Shown one piece after another: positions 33,851 through 42,771 of a DNA stretch of 45,377 nt. The DNA is taken from positions 1 through 45,377 of the forward strand of contig CAYLND010000011.1 in assembly GCA_964384905.1 (NCBI GenBank). The letters run 5' to 3'. The notes beneath the pieces are model-generated. The model saw only the letters and a program-made list of their open reading frames with translations. It ran no database searches and was not told the origin of the DNA. This DNA comes from Gp22-AA3 sp964384905 (lineage in GTDB: Bacteria > Acidobacteriota > Polarisedimenticolia > Gp22-AA2). Position numbers and translations under genes: made by a program. Positions within the stretch are counted from its first letter, which is position 1. Each line of letters starts with the position of its first letter.

Positions 33851-35260
33851 TTAGTTCCCTCCCAAGGAGATCGGAGGATTGCGCCACTTGGTACGCTCGC
33901 GGATCTCCGATGACGCGACCGCCACCGGAATCCAGACCGGCTTGGAGTGGACGCGATACGTGACCACGTCTTCCTGACCCGTCCGCTGCACCGCCAAGTT
34001 GAGGTTCTCGTAGGCCTGGATCGAAAGGTGTCGGACGATGTGCCCTTCCATCTGGACGTGGTAAGAGCGATCGAGGTCCTGGCGGAAGTAGTTCTCGCGT
34101 TCAAGTTTTTCCTTCAGCTCCGTGTCGGTGAGGTTGTGGAACTTCTGGTTGTAGTTGAGACCGCCTCCGAAGATCTTGAAGACGTTGAGATGCGTGCCAC
34201 CGCCGAGATCGCTGTTTTTCTCGTGACGGAAGGCGTTGGCGTAGTCGCGGAAGTACTTGCCGCCGAAATCGGTTTTCGACAAGTTCTTCACGTCTGCGAC
34301 AAACGACTTGATCTCGTCGGGCTGGAAGTTGGCGCTGTGCAGGTCGATCTGGTAGGGCGCGAGCATCCTCGACAGCTGCTCGACGTCGACGAAGGTCTCC
34401 ATCGCCCCCGAAAGAAGCGACTGGGCGATTTGCCGGGTCAAATCGAGAAACGCCGTCGCATCGGCGTCTTCGTATTCCTGCCAGAGCGTCGCCTTGAGCT
34501 CGCGGGCCACATCCATGCCTGCATCGAGCGCTTGCGAGGCCACCACGACGTGGTCCTGGGCGGCCTGCCGGAACTCCGCGAACCCTTTGCTCGATGCGAT
34601 GTTTCTCCAGGAGACGTCGACGGAGCTGAGTCGCGCTTCGGCCGTCGGGATCAGGTAGCTGACAGTCAGCGTCTCCTCCCCCTGCCGGAACTTGTCGACG
34701 AACGTCCTGGCCGCGCGCGCGCGGCCCTCACGCGTCTCCAGAACAATCGTGTAGGCGTCCGAGGCGACGGCGACCCCGCCCGTATCGGCCGGATCGACCA
34801 GCTCCTTCGTCTGGAACACTGGGTGCTCGACCCGGATGGTGCGCGGTGCCAGACGGGCTACGTTGCGCGTGGTCACCGCCTCGTGATTGGGGTCCGACCG
34901 GCGGAGCCCGGCGGCGATCTCGCCCGGTTCGGGATAGTCAAAGACCAGCGTCACCGTCACCGTTGCGAAGGAGCCGTAGTCGTTCAAAGACACATGGGGC
35001 GTCGCGCCGTCCCGGGTCTCGTACGACACGTTGGGCGCGACGTAGTAGCATTTCTCCTCGGGTGGCAGGATCGGATTGCGGTTGCTCTCGAAAACCGTGA
35101 AGTGGCCGCGCATGCTCGACACGCTGATCGGCGCGGCATTGAGAGCCGAAGCCTCGCATCCGATTTCGGCCCTGGTCTCGCCCCCCTTCGCGAGGGACGC
35201 AGCGGTCAGGGCCAGAACTGCGATGACGTGTTGTGTCCGCCTGCGCGTCATGTCATTCAT
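33851..35260 (-). CDS. Exported protein of unknown function (469 aa)
   Basis: A signal peptide spans about residues 1-31. The N-terminal half has strands with SFATVTVTLVFDYPEPGE and QGEETLTVSYLIPTAEA, suggesting a beta-sandwich. The middle (about 215-330) is helical. The C-terminal part has KIFGGGLNYNQKFHN and then a strand-rich segment ending YRVHSKPVWIPVAVASSEIRE. It has no enzyme motif that I recognise. It lies 3 bp after the preceding gene in the cluster and 2 bp before the next, so translation is coupled throughout. Confidence 0.6.
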   Translation of the reverse strand: MNDMTRRRTQHVIAVLALTAASLAKGGETRAEIGCEASALNAAPISVSSMRGHFTVFESNRNPILPPEEKCYYVAPNVSYETRDGATPHVSLNDYGSFATVTVTLVFDYPEPGEIAAGLRRSDPNHEAVTTRNVARLAPRTIRVEHPVFQTKELVDPADTGGVAVASDAYTIVLETREGRARAARTFVDKFRQGEETLTVSYLIPTAEARLSSVDVSWRNIASSKGFAEFRQAAQDHVVVASQALDAGMDVARELKATLWQEYEDADATAFLDLTRQIAQSLLSGAMETFVDVEQLSRMLAPYQIDLHSANFQPDEIKSFVADVKNLSKTDFGGKYFRDYANAFRHEKNSDLGGGTHLNVFKIFGGGLNYNQKFHNLTDTELKEKLERENYFRQDLDRSYHVQMEGHIVRHLSIQAYENLNLAVQRTGQEDVVTYRVHSKPVWIPVAVASSEIRERTKWRNPPISLGGN

Positions 35261-35263
35261 CTG

Positions 35264-35905
35264 TCATTCCTCTTCGGGGTCGTCGCCTTTGTGCCCGGCT
35301 GACTCGTCGGCCTTCGCCACGTCGATCGGCGTCCGGTTTTCGTTCATCAGCCAGTAGGAGTTGCGAAAGGGGTCAAAGAGCAGGGTATAGACGATGTAGA
35401 CCGGCCGGCCCGACTCGCGCGCGGCCAGATCGACCCGCCAGATTTCGTCGTCGACGCGCACCCGGAACTCGGGATCGCCGTGCGCCTCGTTGAGCGCGGT
35501 CGAGAAGACCTCGAGCAAGGCGCCGGCGAGCGGATCGGCGGCGGCGACGAGCATCCCGCTCATGCTCTGCAGGATGACGGGGGCGTTTCCTCCCAGCCAC
35601 TTGTTGAGCGTGGCCGCGTAGGCAGCGTCGACTTTGGCCAGACGGCGGGATCCTGAGGACGCCCTGCAGAGCGCTGCGCGATCCGGGATCACGACCCCGC
35701 GGCTCACGGCCGTGGCATCGGCCCGCACCGCAATCACGGGATGGTTCGTCGGCAGGAGTTGGAACGGGACCCAGATGCCGGGATGCGCGGCCGCCTGCGG
35801 CGCGACCGGGAGGCACCCGGGAAAGGTGTCGGCGTAGAGCAGGCCTGACCCGAGTGCGGCAATGGAAATTGCGACGAAGAACGACGCCCTGAGTGGCTGA
35901 TTCAT
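35264..35905 (-). CDS. Exported protein of unknown function (213 aa)
   Basis: A signal peptide is evident (SFFVAISIAALGSGLLYA). The mature part begins with two possible disulfide cysteines (FPGCLP and AALCRA) and contains PEFRVRVDDEIWRVDLAARE and VYTLLFDPFRNSYWLMN, a strand-rich end. The C-terminus is acidic (HKGDDPEEE). It lies 11 bp after the metalloprotease gene and 3 bp before the 469-aa gene. No family is recognised. Confidence 0.6.
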   Translation of the reverse strand: MNQPLRASFFVAISIAALGSGLLYADTFPGCLPVAPQAAAHPGIWVPFQLLPTNHPVIAVRADATAVSRGVVIPDRAALCRASSGSRRLAKVDAAYAATLNKWLGGNAPVILQSMSGMLVAAADPLAGALLEVFSTALNEAHGDPEFRVRVDDEIWRVDLAARESGRPVYIVYTLLFDPFRNSYWLMNENRTPIDVAKADESAGHKGDDPEEE

Positions 35906-35916
35906 TGGTGATCTCT

Positions 35917-36567
35917 CTAGCGGATCTGGTAGTACATCTGCCGAAAGGCGGGCACACCTCCGCCGCGCAGCCAGCCCTGCTCGATGGCATCGAGACGCTT
36001 CGGCGTGTCGGGATGCGTGGGGGTGCTCGTCAGAGTGAACATCGCTAACTGCGCCTTCGCTGCCTCCTCGAGCGGCGCCCCGAGCCGGGCGAGGACGTAG
36101 CCCGAGACGAAGTCGGCCTGCAGCTCCTTCGTCCAAGGGTGCTTGAACTGCCCGTACCAACTCGAATCCTGATTCGCGTGGTGCCCGACTTCATGGGCCA
36201 TCACGCTGATCGCCGCCCAGGGACCCTGGGCATCGACCCAGGCCATGAAATCGGGGTTGTAGACGATGGCGGGCGTCATCCGGACGATCGGCGCGAAACC
36301 AGCCCGCCCCGGCATGAGCATCGGGATCGCCACAGCCTGGGCGTTATCGACCGACCCCGCGTAGACCGGAATCGGCGCGAGCGCCAAGACAGCGGTCACC
36401 TGGCGGACCTCGTTGACGGCCCAACCCGCGGGCGGGTACAGCGGCCCGCCGTCGGCTCCCGTGGCGTACGAGCAGACCATCTGGTACGGAACGAACACCT
36501 GCGCCGTCGGGACCTGCCCCAGCACCGCGGCCAGCAGCACGAAAAAGAGAATGACGTGTCGAAGCAT
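35917..36567 (-). CDS. Exported M48-like zinc metalloprotease
   Basis: This is a 216-aa protein with a signal peptide (VILFFVLLAAVLGQVPTAQ). The zinc site is clear: HEVGHH at about residues 124-129, with a third ligand from KELQADFVSGYVLARLG, the E-x3-D pattern of M48-type metallopeptidases. The C-terminal TPTHPDTPKRLDAIEQG matches the conserved HP motif of that family. It probably acts on proteins in the periplasm. It is the first gene of the six-gene exported cluster and divergent from an ECF sigma gene, with 111 bp between starts. Confidence 0.8.
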   Translation of the reverse strand: MLRHVILFFVLLAAVLGQVPTAQVFVPYQMVCSYATGADGGPLYPPAGWAVNEVRQVTAVLALAPIPVYAGSVDNAQAVAIPMLMPGRAGFAPIVRMTPAIVYNPDFMAWVDAQGPWAAISVMAHEVGHHANQDSSWYGQFKHPWTKELQADFVSGYVLARLGAPLEEAAKAQLAMFTLTSTPTHPDTPKRLDAIEQGWLRGGGVPAFRQMYYQIR

Positions 36568-36624
36568 TGATTTCTCCTCTCCGTCCCGTAAGGCGCGGAA
36601 CGGAGTGGAAACCGGCAAGAAAAG

Positions 36625-36652
36625 TTGAGGCGGGGGTGGGAGGGCGTATAAT
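36625..36652 (+). promoter_or_regulatory. Sigma70-like promoter of the ECF-kinase pair
   Basis: TTGAGG (36625-36630) and a perfect TATAAT (36647-36652) are separated by 16 bp, and the sigma-factor ATG is 26 bp further on, with GGAGGCCCC as its ribosome-binding site. The region also serves as the upstream region of the divergent metalloprotease operon, for which I see no clear promoter motif. Confidence 0.6.
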
Positions 36653-36678
36653 CCGTCCAGATTCCCATCGGAGGCCCC

Positions 36679-37209
36679 ATGCCCGAACCGAAAGTTGCTC
36701 GGCAGCTGCCTGCCGACCTGATTCCCCTCGTCTACAAGGAGCTGCGCGCTCTCGCAGCCGCTTATATGAAGAGTGAGCGCCCGGGCAACGTGCTGCAGCC
36801 TACGGCCCTGGTGCACGAGGCGTACCTCAAGCTTGCACGCATGGACCGAATCGACTGGCGCGGCAAGACCCACTTCCTCGCCGTGGCTGCGACAACGATG
36901 CGCCAGGTGCTCGTGAGCGAAGCGCGTCGGCACCGGGCCAGGAAACGCAGCGGGGCCTGGGACCGTATCAGTCTGAATGAGGCCATGCTGGCTCCGGGCG
37001 GAGAGCCGGTCGATGTGATTCAGATCGACGAAGCGCTCACGCGCCTCGCGGAAAAGGAGCCACGCCAGAGCCTGGTACTCGAGTACCGGATCTTCGGAGG
37101 CCTGAGCCAACAAGAGATCGCAAGGATCCTCGACGTATCCGAGCGCACGGTACGCAACGACTGGAAATTGGGCCGCGCGCGACTCTTCTGTGACCTGACC
37201 TCGCACTGA
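36679..37209 (+). CDS. ECF sigma factor paired with a Ser/Thr kinase
   Basis: This is a 176-aa sigma factor of the type found beside Ser/Thr kinases in acidobacteria-like genomes. Region 2 covers about 10-85 (YKELRALAAAYMKSERPGN, LQPTALVHEAYLKLAR, WRGKTHFLAVAATTMRQVLVSEARR) and region 4 about 115-170 (LVLEYRIFGGLSQQEIARIL, VSERTVRNDWKLGRARL). There is no anti-sigma gene; a kinase follows after 11 bp and probably controls the sigma by phosphorylation, as reported for related kinase-associated ECF groups. Promoter and ribosome-binding sites are good. Confidence 0.88.
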   Translation: MPEPKVARQLPADLIPLVYKELRALAAAYMKSERPGNVLQPTALVHEAYLKLARMDRIDWRGKTHFLAVAATTMRQVLVSEARRHRARKRSGAWDRISLNEAMLAPGGEPVDVIQIDEALTRLAEKEPRQSLVLEYRIFGGLSQQEIARILDVSERTVRNDWKLGRARLFCDLTSH

Positions 37210-37220
37210 GGCCGCCCCTT

Positions 37221-39746
37221 ATGAACGACGAACGCTTTATCAAGGCAGGCGAAATCTTCCTGGAGATTCAGGACCTCCCGGCTCGGGAGCGCCAGCGAGT
37301 TCTGGAGGAACGCTCGTCCGGCGACGCGCTGCTGAAGGCCGAGGTGGAATCGCTGCTCGAGGCCGATCGCGTGGGCCGGAAGGTGCTCCCGACACCGCCT
37401 TCCATCTCCGAAATCGAGGCCGGGCCAGATCGCTCGGATGAGCCGATCCCCGGATCGGTCGGACCCTTTCGCATCATCAGCGTGCTCGGCGAAGGAGGCA
37501 TGGGTATCGTCTACCTGGCGCAGCAGGAGGAGCCGCTGCGGCGGCGCGTCGCGCTGAAGGCCATGCTTCCCGCGCTCAGCACGCCGCGCTTTGTGCGGAG
37601 GTTTCGTCGCGAAGGACAGGCGCTGGCTCTCATGAGCCATACGAACATCGCCCGCATTTACGAGGCCGCCACGACGCACGAGGGCCATCCCTACCTCATC
37701 ATGGAGTACATCGAGGGAAAGCCGATCAGCGAGTACTGCGATACCCATGGTTGCGGCCTACGCGAGCGCATCCAGCTGGTAATCGCCACGAGCGACGGGA
37801 TCCAGCACGCCCATCAGAAGGGCCGGATTCACCAGGACATCAAGCCGACGAACGTGCTCGTCCTGGAGCAGGACGGTCGCCCGGTACCGAAGGTGATCGA
37901 TTTCGGAATCGCGAAGGAAACCGCGAACGAGTCCTTGGCCGGGCGCATGTCGACCGAATTCCGAGTCGTGCTCGGCACGCCCGAATACATGAGTCCCGAG
38001 CAGGTCAGCCTCGACGCCAGGGACGTCGACACCCGGACCGACGTCTACTCTTTGGGCGTCCTGCTGTACGAGATCTTGACCGGTGCCCTCCCGTTCGACC
38101 CTGAAACCCACCCGCGGGACGAGATGCTGCGAGCGATCAAGGAGGACACGCCGCCCCTCGCCAGCCGGCGGGTTGAGGGGCTGGGCGAAGCGGCGACTGC
38201 CGTCGCCGGGGCGCGCTCGCTCGATCCGAGGACGCTCTCGCACCGGCTTCGGGGTGATCTCGACTGGATCCTCGCGAAGGCGCTGGAGAAGGACCGCGGC
38301 GCGCGGTACCAGACACCGTCGGAATTCGCTGCGGACCTTCGTCGCCATCTTGCAAACGAACCCGTTATCGCAGGTCCACCCTCGACGGCCTACCGCGTCC
38401 GGAAGTTCGTCCAGCGGCATCGCCTGGGCGTCTCTGCTGCCGCCATGCTGCTCGTGACATTGCTCGTGGGGATCGTCGGAACGACGGTCGGGCTGGTCCG
38501 CGCCCGTCGGGCAGAGCGTACGGCCGCCGCTGCGCGCCTCCAGACCAGCCAGCAGGCCGATCGCGCCACACGCGAGGCGGCGGTGGCGGAGACGGTGACC
38601 GATTTTCTGGTGGGCTTGTTCCGCGTTTCCGATCCGAGCGAAGCCAGGGGGAACACAATTACCGCGCGAGAGATTCTCGACCGGGGAGCGGCGACGATCC
38701 GCAACAATCTTGAAACGCAGCCACGGGTCCGCGCCCGCCTCATGGTGACTATGGCCAGCGTTTACAAGAACCTAGGTCTTTACAAGAGTGCTCAGCCGCT
38801 CGTCGAGAGCGCGCTCGAAACCCTCGGGCCCGTCGCCCCGAACGGCGACCTTGATGTCGCAACAGCGCTCGACAGCAAGGGGAGCTTCCTGAAGGAGACC
38901 GGGCACTTTAGGGAGGCTAGAGTTGCCTTTGAAAAGGCCATGTTGATCAAGAGCCGATACTACTCCACAGACAGCCTGCCGATCGCGTCGAGCCTTAACA
39001 ACATCGGCACATGTGCATACGAGGATAGCAAGAATGACGAGGCGATCCCGATTCTTCAACGGGCGCTCGATATCCGACAGCGCCAGCTGCCGCCGGACAA
39101 CGTCGATCTGGCGACCAGCCGGATGAACCTGAGTCTTCCCCTCTCGAACTCGTCAAACGAGGCCGACAGGGTCAAAGCCCGGGAGATGCTCCGAACCGCC
39201 GTCGACGTCTACCGGGCTAAGGTCCCGAACTCGCCGGATCTCGCGCAGGCAGTCGACAACCTCGGGGCCATGTTCGCCGAGGCCGAGCAATACAAGGAAG
39301 CCGAACCGCTCCTCGTCGAAGCCCTAGGGATTCGCGAGCATGTCCTTCCCGCGGACCATCCCGACATTGCCGACAACCTCACCAATCTCGCAAATATCGA
39401 GCTTTCCGCCAAGGATTACGAGGCTGCGCTTGGCCATTACCAGCGTGCCCTGGGAATCTATGAGCGCGCCAATCTCCGCGACCATAAGTACGCGGCGGAT
39501 GCCAGGAACAACCTGGCGTGTCTGTTCGTCGCCACTCACGAGGTCGAGAAGGGCCGGCGCCTACACCGTGAGGCGCTCGCCAGCCTGAACGAGTCGAGCC
39601 CCGACGACCTGTCGCTCGCCGCCGACCTCGAAGAGGGGTTCGCCGGCTACCTCGACGCCGCCGGCCTTCACGCCGAGGCGCTCGCCGCCACTCGCCGCGC
39701 CAAGGCGCTGCGCTCTCGCCAAGCTGGAGAACACCAGGGAAGCTGA
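37221..39746 (+). CDS. Membrane Ser/Thr protein kinase with C-terminal TPRs
   Basis: This 841-aa kinase has a short helical N-terminus (1-60), then the kinase domain (about 75-385) with SVLGEGGMGIVYLAQ, VALKAML, HQDIKPTN, DFGIAKE and YMSPEQVS. A membrane helix lies at about 400-420 (AAAMLLVTLLVGIVGTTVGL), and TPRs fill about 480-830 (SLNNIGTCAYEDSKNDEAI, AVDNLGAMFAEAEQYKEAE, NLTNLANIELSAKDYEAAL). The catalytic loop reads HQD where most relatives have HRD, but the catalytic Asp and Lys are present. The TPR region would lie outside the membrane as the sensor. It forms an operon with the ECF sigma. Confidence 0.9.
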   Translation: MNDERFIKAGEIFLEIQDLPARERQRVLEERSSGDALLKAEVESLLEADRVGRKVLPTPPSISEIEAGPDRSDEPIPGSVGPFRIISVLGEGGMGIVYLAQQEEPLRRRVALKAMLPALSTPRFVRRFRREGQALALMSHTNIARIYEAATTHEGHPYLIMEYIEGKPISEYCDTHGCGLRERIQLVIATSDGIQHAHQKGRIHQDIKPTNVLVLEQDGRPVPKVIDFGIAKETANESLAGRMSTEFRVVLGTPEYMSPEQVSLDARDVDTRTDVYSLGVLLYEILTGALPFDPETHPRDEMLRAIKEDTPPLASRRVEGLGEAATAVAGARSLDPRTLSHRLRGDLDWILAKALEKDRGARYQTPSEFAADLRRHLANEPVIAGPPSTAYRVRKFVQRHRLGVSAAAMLLVTLLVGIVGTTVGLVRARRAERTAAAARLQTSQQADRATREAAVAETVTDFLVGLFRVSDPSEARGNTITAREILDRGAATIRNNLETQPRVRARLMVTMASVYKNLGLYKSAQPLVESALETLGPVAPNGDLDVATALDSKGSFLKETGHFREARVAFEKAMLIKSRYYSTDSLPIASSLNNIGTCAYEDSKNDEAIPILQRALDIRQRQLPPDNVDLATSRMNLSLPLSNSSNEADRVKAREMLRTAVDVYRAKVPNSPDLAQAVDNLGAMFAEAEQYKEAEPLLVEALGIREHVLPADHPDIADNLTNLANIELSAKDYEAALGHYQRALGIYERANLRDHKYAADARNNLACLFVATHEVEKGRRLHREALASLNESSPDDLSLAADLEEGFAGYLDAAGLHAEALAATRRAKALRSRQAGEHQGS

Positions 39747-39802
39747 TCTGAGCCGGCCCGCCGTGCCGCCGCATAGACTAGCTTAGGGATGCGCCAGTTC
39801 AG

Positions 39803-40351
39803 ATGAGGCAGCTGCACCGCGGCCATCGTGGGACCGAACCGCAGGTCCACGCCGACGTTCCTGGCGAGCTTGTCTGTATCGACACGATCTATGTCGGGAA
39901 GCTCAAGGGTGTCGGCAAGGTCTGGCAGATCACGGCCTGCAACGCAGCCTGCTCCTACAGTGTCGCGCGACTGCTTCCGGAGCTGTCTGCCACGGCCGTG
40001 GCCACTTTCCTGCGGAAGGTTCTGCTCCCTCTCTATCGCAGAACCGGCTCGCCGCTGCAGCGTGTGCTGACCCATGGAGGATCGGAGTTCAAGGAGCCTT
40101 CGACGTGGCGTGCGGGGACCTCGGCATCAGTCACACGCGCACCAAACCGCGCCACGCCTGGACGAACGGCTTTGTCGAACGACTGCACAGCACCATCCTG
40201 CAGGGGCACTGGCGCATTCAGTTCCGACGCCGCGGGCGATGCAACAAACGCTCGAAGCCTTCATGACCTTCTGCGAGCTGCGGCCGCATCTGGGCTATCG
40301 GCTGCAAGGTCGCACGCCGGCGTCGCTTTTTGCGGCGCGATTGCTTCGATG
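39803..40351 (+). pseudogene. IS481-like transposase remnant, two frameshifts
   Basis: The first frame gives PGELVCIDTIYVGKLKGVGK, with the first catalytic Asp, and VLTHGGSEFK, where the usual motif is TDNG-EF. The next frame gives GISHTRTKPRHAWTNGFVER, with the conserved WxNG-ER and final Glu. A third frame gives TFCELRPHLGYRLQGRTPAS, the usual end. Reading through needs two frameshifts near 40090 and 40240. The N-terminal DNA-binding part is missing, and so, as far as I can see, are terminal inverted repeats. Asp to His in the second catalytic position also argues it is dead. Confidence 0.75.
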
Positions 40352-40432
40352 AACTGATCTCATGAATCACTCGGAGTCCGACAAACTGTCAACACCCATG
40401 CGAGTCTGGACAGAGACGTGGACTATCCGGTT

Positions 40433-40984
40433 CTACCGGGTTCGCTTCGCTTGTCGAGGCGAGCGTGGGCTCGACCGTCCGCCTCTTCTCCCTGCAAACC
40501 TGCGAATATCCTTTGGACAGAGGAATTCGACGACGATGCCGTTCGTTCGAAGAGGCGCCCTTAGACCCCACCAAGCACTGTCAACGGCTTGAAGGATGGG
40601 GATGTGTCCGTTAGCAGCTACGGCTACAGCGACGAACTTTCGATCTGACAAGTCGAAGTGAGCGAGGGCAGCATCCCTGGGAAACTCCTCGAAATCGCGC
40701 TCATCTTCCGCCCGCGGGGTGATCGTCACTAAACGGCAGCGATCTGCGTTATGTAGGTTCGTGAGCACCCACTTGAGAAACGCCGTCCCGATACCGGGTT
40801 GGCCTCGCGCACTCAAGTTCGGCACGTACTCGCTGAGGATCCTTCGAGTATCATCCAGAATGAGCCGATCGCTGGTCATCAATGCGCCAAGACGCCGGGC
40901 GCAGGCCATTACGCACTCTCTTGATGCCTCACCCATAACCCTGTTGGCGACCATGCCCACGTTGGTGTCAACGACGACCTCCAT
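40433..40984 (-). CDS. PIN-like nuclease, partner of the AAA ATPase
   Basis: This 183-aa protein begins MEVVVDTNV, the start of a PIN domain, with the first acidic residue at D6. Other acidic positions in the right order are E51 (ILSEYVP), the DLSDRKFVAVAVAA segment and the final VDSAWW (around 130-150). PIN domains are metal-dependent RNases, often toxins. Its start overlaps the stop of the ATPase gene by 4 nt, which means the two are one unit. The likely role is an RNA- or tRNA-cleaving effector gated by the ATPase. The C-terminus is basic (RRGGRSSPRSPRQAKRTR). I do not recognise this pair as a named system. Confidence 0.7.
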   Translation of the reverse strand: MEVVVDTNVGMVANRVMGEASRECVMACARRLGALMTSDRLILDDTRRILSEYVPNLSARGQPGIGTAFLKWVLTNLHNADRCRLVTITPRAEDERDFEEFPRDAALAHFDLSDRKFVAVAVAANGHIPILQAVDSAWWGLRAPLRTNGIVVEFLCPKDIRRFAGRRGGRSSPRSPRQAKRTR

Positions 40985-42354
40985 CAGTCGCCAGGAGGCG
41001 GCCGCTTGCCACTGGCCTCGACCATTGCCACCAAGTCCTCTGTTTCATCGCCGAAAAAGTCCTGTGGCCAGTTGTGGATGTTTCCATCAGGGTCGATGTC
41101 AAGTGCATCAATCACCGAATAGCCGTCTGACATCTTGCAGAAATACAAGGCGGTCTGATCGTCCTTGATTTTCCGCTCGGCAATCCGGCGCTGTAAGCGT
41201 CTGAGAAGATGTTCACTGTGGCTCTCAACCACAACTTGTACCTCGCGCTCAATCGCTACATCGATGAACACATCGGCTAACCAAGCTTGAACAGCCGGAT
41301 GAAGGTGGATCTCAGGTTGTTCGAGTAGTATCGTCGAACCTTGTGGAGCGTAGTAGCAGAGCACCAGGACCGGCAATAGTTGTGAGACGCCGAATCCAAC
41401 GTCAGTGATCAAGACCTCAGGTGCTTTGGCACTAAAACGCACACGGACTTCATAATCCTTTCGATTCTCTGCGATGGAGCGCAGCGAGAACGAGTGCACT
41501 ACTCGCATCTTCTGCATCCATTCGAGGATACGCTCTTCGATGGATTTGTACCTTCGCCCTTTCCCACTCCCACGACCGCTCTGGAGTCTTTCCGACCGGG
41601 CTGCCAGGAGAGCCGCAACTGCCTGTTCTCCCCGTCTGCCTACATCCACTGGTCGCTCTCCGGCCCAAACATAGCTACGTTTCGGGTACTCGCGAAGCGG
41701 GCCGAGATACCTCATGTTTGAGAATAGACTTTCAAACGCGAGGACCAAGTCCGGGAGAAAACCTGTGTTCTGGTAATAGCCGAGAGCCTCGTCGGGAAAT
41801 CCATAGCACTTGACAGGCGTCGGCAGGGGCCATGCGCGACCAGGAACCCTTTTTGCAAAGTAGGAACCCGTGTCTAACTCGTAGCGTTCCCTGTTGGCAT
41901 CGGGGCCATGGTCTCTCCGTCTCATTCCGAACTGATGATTTCCAAAGTCATACCGAAAGGACTGGACGACTGCTCTCTCAGCCTCCGCTTTAACGGTCGT
42001 CGTAAAAGACAAGGCGGAGGCTTCGAACAGCACCCGATCCTCTCGCTCAGGGTCAACTGTTCGGATCGGCTGAGCAAGATCCCAGGAAACAGAAATTTCG
42101 AGCGGCTCACCGGACTGGTGAGCGTACATGATGTCGAAAAATGTCCCGAGGTCAACGAGAGAGCGCTCATCGCCGGTGTGGAGGACGCGTTTTCGGTCAG
42201 GTGACTCAACCGTCTGCTTCATAAGGAGCAAGATCTGTAGAATGCTGGTCTTGCCAGAGCTGTTAGATCCGAAGAGCCCCGTGAGAGGTGCGAACCTTAA
42301 CTCACTCGTGTCTCGCCACGACTTGAAGTTCTTGGCGCGAAGACTCGTTATCAC
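40984..42354 (-). CDS. AAA/ABC-type ATPase with DUF3696-like C-terminus
   Basis: This 456-aa ATPase has the RecF/SMC-like layout used by many defence proteins. Walker A is GSNSSGKTS (29-37) and the N-terminus ITSLRAKNFKSWRD is typical of AAA_15/21 proteins. A signature-like VGFGVSQLLPVLV and Walker B ILLEQPEIHLHP (about 325-340) follow, then the switch VVESHSEHLLRR. The end (NWPQDFFGDETEDL) resembles DUF3696. The GTG start at 42354 has AAAGGA upstream. It is translationally coupled to the PIN protein and lies about 420 bp from the tRNA-Leu gene. It probably senses a trigger and activates the nuclease. Confidence 0.85.
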   Translation of the reverse strand: MITSLRAKNFKSWRDTSELRFAPLTGLFGSNSSGKTSILQILLLMKQTVESPDRKRVLHTGDERSLVDLGTFFDIMYAHQSGEPLEISVSWDLAQPIRTVDPEREDRVLFEASALSFTTTVKAEAERAVVQSFRYDFGNHQFGMRRRDHGPDANRERYELDTGSYFAKRVPGRAWPLPTPVKCYGFPDEALGYYQNTGFLPDLVLAFESLFSNMRYLGPLREYPKRSYVWAGERPVDVGRRGEQAVAALLAARSERLQSGRGSGKGRRYKSIEERILEWMQKMRVVHSFSLRSIAENRKDYEVRVRFSAKAPEVLITDVGFGVSQLLPVLVLCYYAPQGSTILLEQPEIHLHPAVQAWLADVFIDVAIEREVQVVVESHSEHLLRRLQRRIAERKIKDDQTALYFCKMSDGYSVIDALDIDPDGNIHNWPQDFFGDETEDLVAMVEASGKRPPPGD

Positions 42355-42550
42355 GTTCGGGATCCTTTCGTCTGTAGTGAGGCGAAACTAATGGCTACGC
42401 CCTTTGGTGACTCCGATAGTTGATCGAGAAGCACGCTCATGAGTCACGGGCCTCACGCCACGACACTTGGAGATTCACGTTTCATGGATGATTGTACTCA
42501 AGGAATGAAGGCTGGGCACGATGACTTTGTCACCAGACTGTTTGGAAATA

Positions 42551-42724
42551 GTGCCGCCATGGGTGGGAGTCGAGCCCGGTGCCCGTACTCATGACCGAAG
42601 GCAGGTCCTCAGGCTCTTCGCCCACGACGCTGAGCTCCTCCAGGTACACCTCATTGAGGCTCGAAAAGCGGTCGATGAAGAAAGCCTCGGAGTAGGTCGC
42701 GATGTGGACACCCAGATTTACACC
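42551..42724 (-). repeat. Decayed tRNA-Leu composite repeat, copy 6
   Basis: At 42551-42580 GTGCCGCCATGGGTGGGAG followed by TCGAGCCCGGT resembles the acceptor/T-arm part of the repeat. At 42703-42724 the sequence TGTGGACACCCAGATTTACACC resembles the tandem ATGGACACCC end. The spacing between the two ends (about 150 bp) equals that in the full copies, but the middle shows little similarity. It is therefore either a decayed copy or a related site from a different element. The rest of 42355-42771 contains no gene. Confidence 0.4.
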
Positions 42725-42771
42725 TATGTTGCTCTCCGGCGGCCACGATTCCTCTAAGTAGCTGAAAACGT

